A DNA stretch of 6,666 nt, from positions 1 to 6,666 of the forward strand of contig JABHYP010000320.1 in assembly GCA_018656855.1 (NCBI GenBank), given 5' to 3'. This DNA is from Candidatus Latescibacterota bacterium (GTDB taxonomy: Bacteria > Latescibacterota > Latescibacteria > Latescibacterales > Latescibacteraceae). The notes below the pieces were generated by a model. The model was not told where the DNA came from, did not search any database, and saw nothing but the letters and a program-made list of their open reading frames with translations. Of the stretch, positions 6,087 to 6,666 are shown piece by piece (positions within the stretch are counted from its first letter, which is position 1; the number at the start of each line of letters is the position of its first letter). Position numbers and translations under genes: made by a program.

Positions 6087-6220
6087 TGGGTAGAGTGAAA
6101 TGAAGGAAAACTATCTCAACAATTAGCTAATACAAGAAGTGGCCCAAACATCGGAGGCAGATTAAAGGTTCATTACTTAAATTGGTAGTCCTCACGGCGA
6201 ACGTTAATCCACATACACAC

Positions 6221-6226
6221 AAGGAG
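6221..6226 (+). promoter_or_regulatory. Ribosome binding site selecting a TTG start
   Basis: AAGGAG lies 7 bases before the TTG at 6234. The nearest in-frame ATG (6252) is 25 bases away, too far to use this site, so TTG is the better start. Confidence 0.75.
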
Positions 6227-6233
6227 TATTGAC

Positions 6234-6666
6234 TTGTCAGAAAATAATTTTATGGAGTCGAACTCACTCTTCACCCGGCGTGAAATGCTGGGAACGTCCG
6301 GTAAGGCGGTTTTAGCCGGCATGGCATCCGGTGGTGTTTCGTATGCGGCGGGAAAACGGCCGCGTATAGCCTGTATCGTCACCTATTGGGCGGCTCCAAA
6401 TTCGCATGCAGATTGGATTATTACGAAGCTGTTAGATGGTTATTGGTGGCAGGGCGCCCATATTCCTTCGCGGGTGGATGTGGTGTCCATGTATTTCCAT
6501 CAGCTAAGAGACAGTGAATTAGGCCAGAAAGTGTGCGAATCGAAAGGCATCCCCATCTTTAACAGAGTAAGAGAAGCTCTCACGCTTGGGGGGAAAGAAC
6601 TTGCCGTGGACGGTGTCGTCCTGGTAGGTGAGCACGGGAATTATCATACAAATTTAAAAGGACAGA
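6234..6666 (+). CDS. Uncharacterised Tat-signal secreted protein (3' partial)
   Basis: The N-terminal 144 residues of a protein that runs off the right edge. With the TTG at 6234 as start, residues 12-40 are a Tat signal (FTRREMLGTSGKAVLAGM, then an A/G-rich stretch), with the twin arginines at 15-16. The mature part begins with RPRIACIVTYWAAPNSHADW and continues with VDVVSMYFHQ, IFNRVREALTLGGKELAVDG and VVLVGEHGNYHTNLKGQ. From memory this resembles a family of exported hypothetical proteins frequent in Planctomycetota and related phyla, whose hallmark is GEHGxYPxNxKGQ. I know no established activity for it. His and Asp in NSHADW and Glu-His in GEHG are candidate functional residues. Copy B of the conserved leader element lies in its upstream region. 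The gene is more GC-rich than the genes before it. Confidence 0.85.
   Translation, partial: MSENNFMESNSLFTRREMLGTSGKAVLAGMASGGVSYAAGKRPRIACIVTYWAAPNSHADWIITKLLDGYWWQGAHIPSRVDVVSMYFHQLRDSELGQKVCESKGIPIFNRVREALTLGGKELAVDGVVLVGEHGNYHTNLKGQ

Noticed and set aside
2920..6133. The two leader copies as a MITE or insertion sequence
   Set aside because: No terminal inverted repeats or transposase were seen, and only internal blocks are conserved while the spacer varies. Not fully excluded because copy A has flanking direct repeats.
6182..6232. Short upstream ORF ending one base before the TTG at 6234 as a leader peptide
   Set aside because: Its only possible usual start is a TTG without a ribosome site, and its sequence shows no attenuator-like codon run.
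6173..6382. 69-codon minus-strand ORF over the Tat protein start
   Set aside because: It overlaps a Tat-signal gene with a good ribosome site and family-like sequence on the + strand.
1..6666. CRISPR array, tRNA, rRNA, origin or attachment site
   Set aside because: No regularly spaced repeats, cloverleaf sequences, rRNA signatures, iteron clusters or integrase genes were seen.

Overview
The window looks like a stretch of chromosome from an environmental, probably Gram-negative bacterium with a large secretome. It has two twin-arginine (Tat) signal proteins, a lipoprotein-type beta-propeller fused to a di-haem peroxidase module, and a COG3964-type amidohydrolase. This mix is common in Planctomycetota and neighbouring uncultured phyla, but the sequence alone does not fix the taxon. 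All confident intact genes are on the + strand. Gaps are long (about 210-680 bases), so these look like separate transcription units rather than one tight operon.

Layout: (1) 2-979, the 3' part of a metal-dependent amidohydrolase that enters from the left. (2) 980-1658, a gene-poor gap. It holds a strong bidirectional terminator (1081-1114), a minus-strand C-terminal remnant of an ArdC-like antirestriction protein (1125-1223), a free-standing 31-residue membrane peptide gene with its own ribosome site and terminator (1347-1497), and a long imperfect inverted repeat (1548-1605). (3) 1659-2828, a Tat-exported aldo/keto reductase with a C-terminal iron-sulphur domain. (4) 2829-3038, a leader region with copy A of a two-block conserved element. 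(5) 3039-4991, a YVTN-type propeller plus MauG/CcpA-like di-haem cytochrome lipoprotein. (6) 4992-5439, a gap with a small hairpin, a possible decayed coding stretch and a terminator-like hairpin. (7) 5440-5994, a membrane-anchored SnoaL-like protein. (8) 5995-6233, a second leader region with copy B of the conserved element. (9) 6234 to the right edge, the N-terminal part of an uncharacterised Tat-signal protein.

Functionally, the middle genes suggest redox and small-molecule chemistry outside the cytoplasm (reductase, c-type cytochrome peroxidase, SnoaL-fold protein), but no pathway can be named. The least explained items are the duplicated leader element before two exported-protein genes, which may be a structured RNA, and the tiny membrane peptide gene. 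The central genes are visibly more AT-rich than the two flanking partial genes, and the ArdC-like remnant lies near the left shift in composition. This fits, but does not prove, insertion of acquired DNA.
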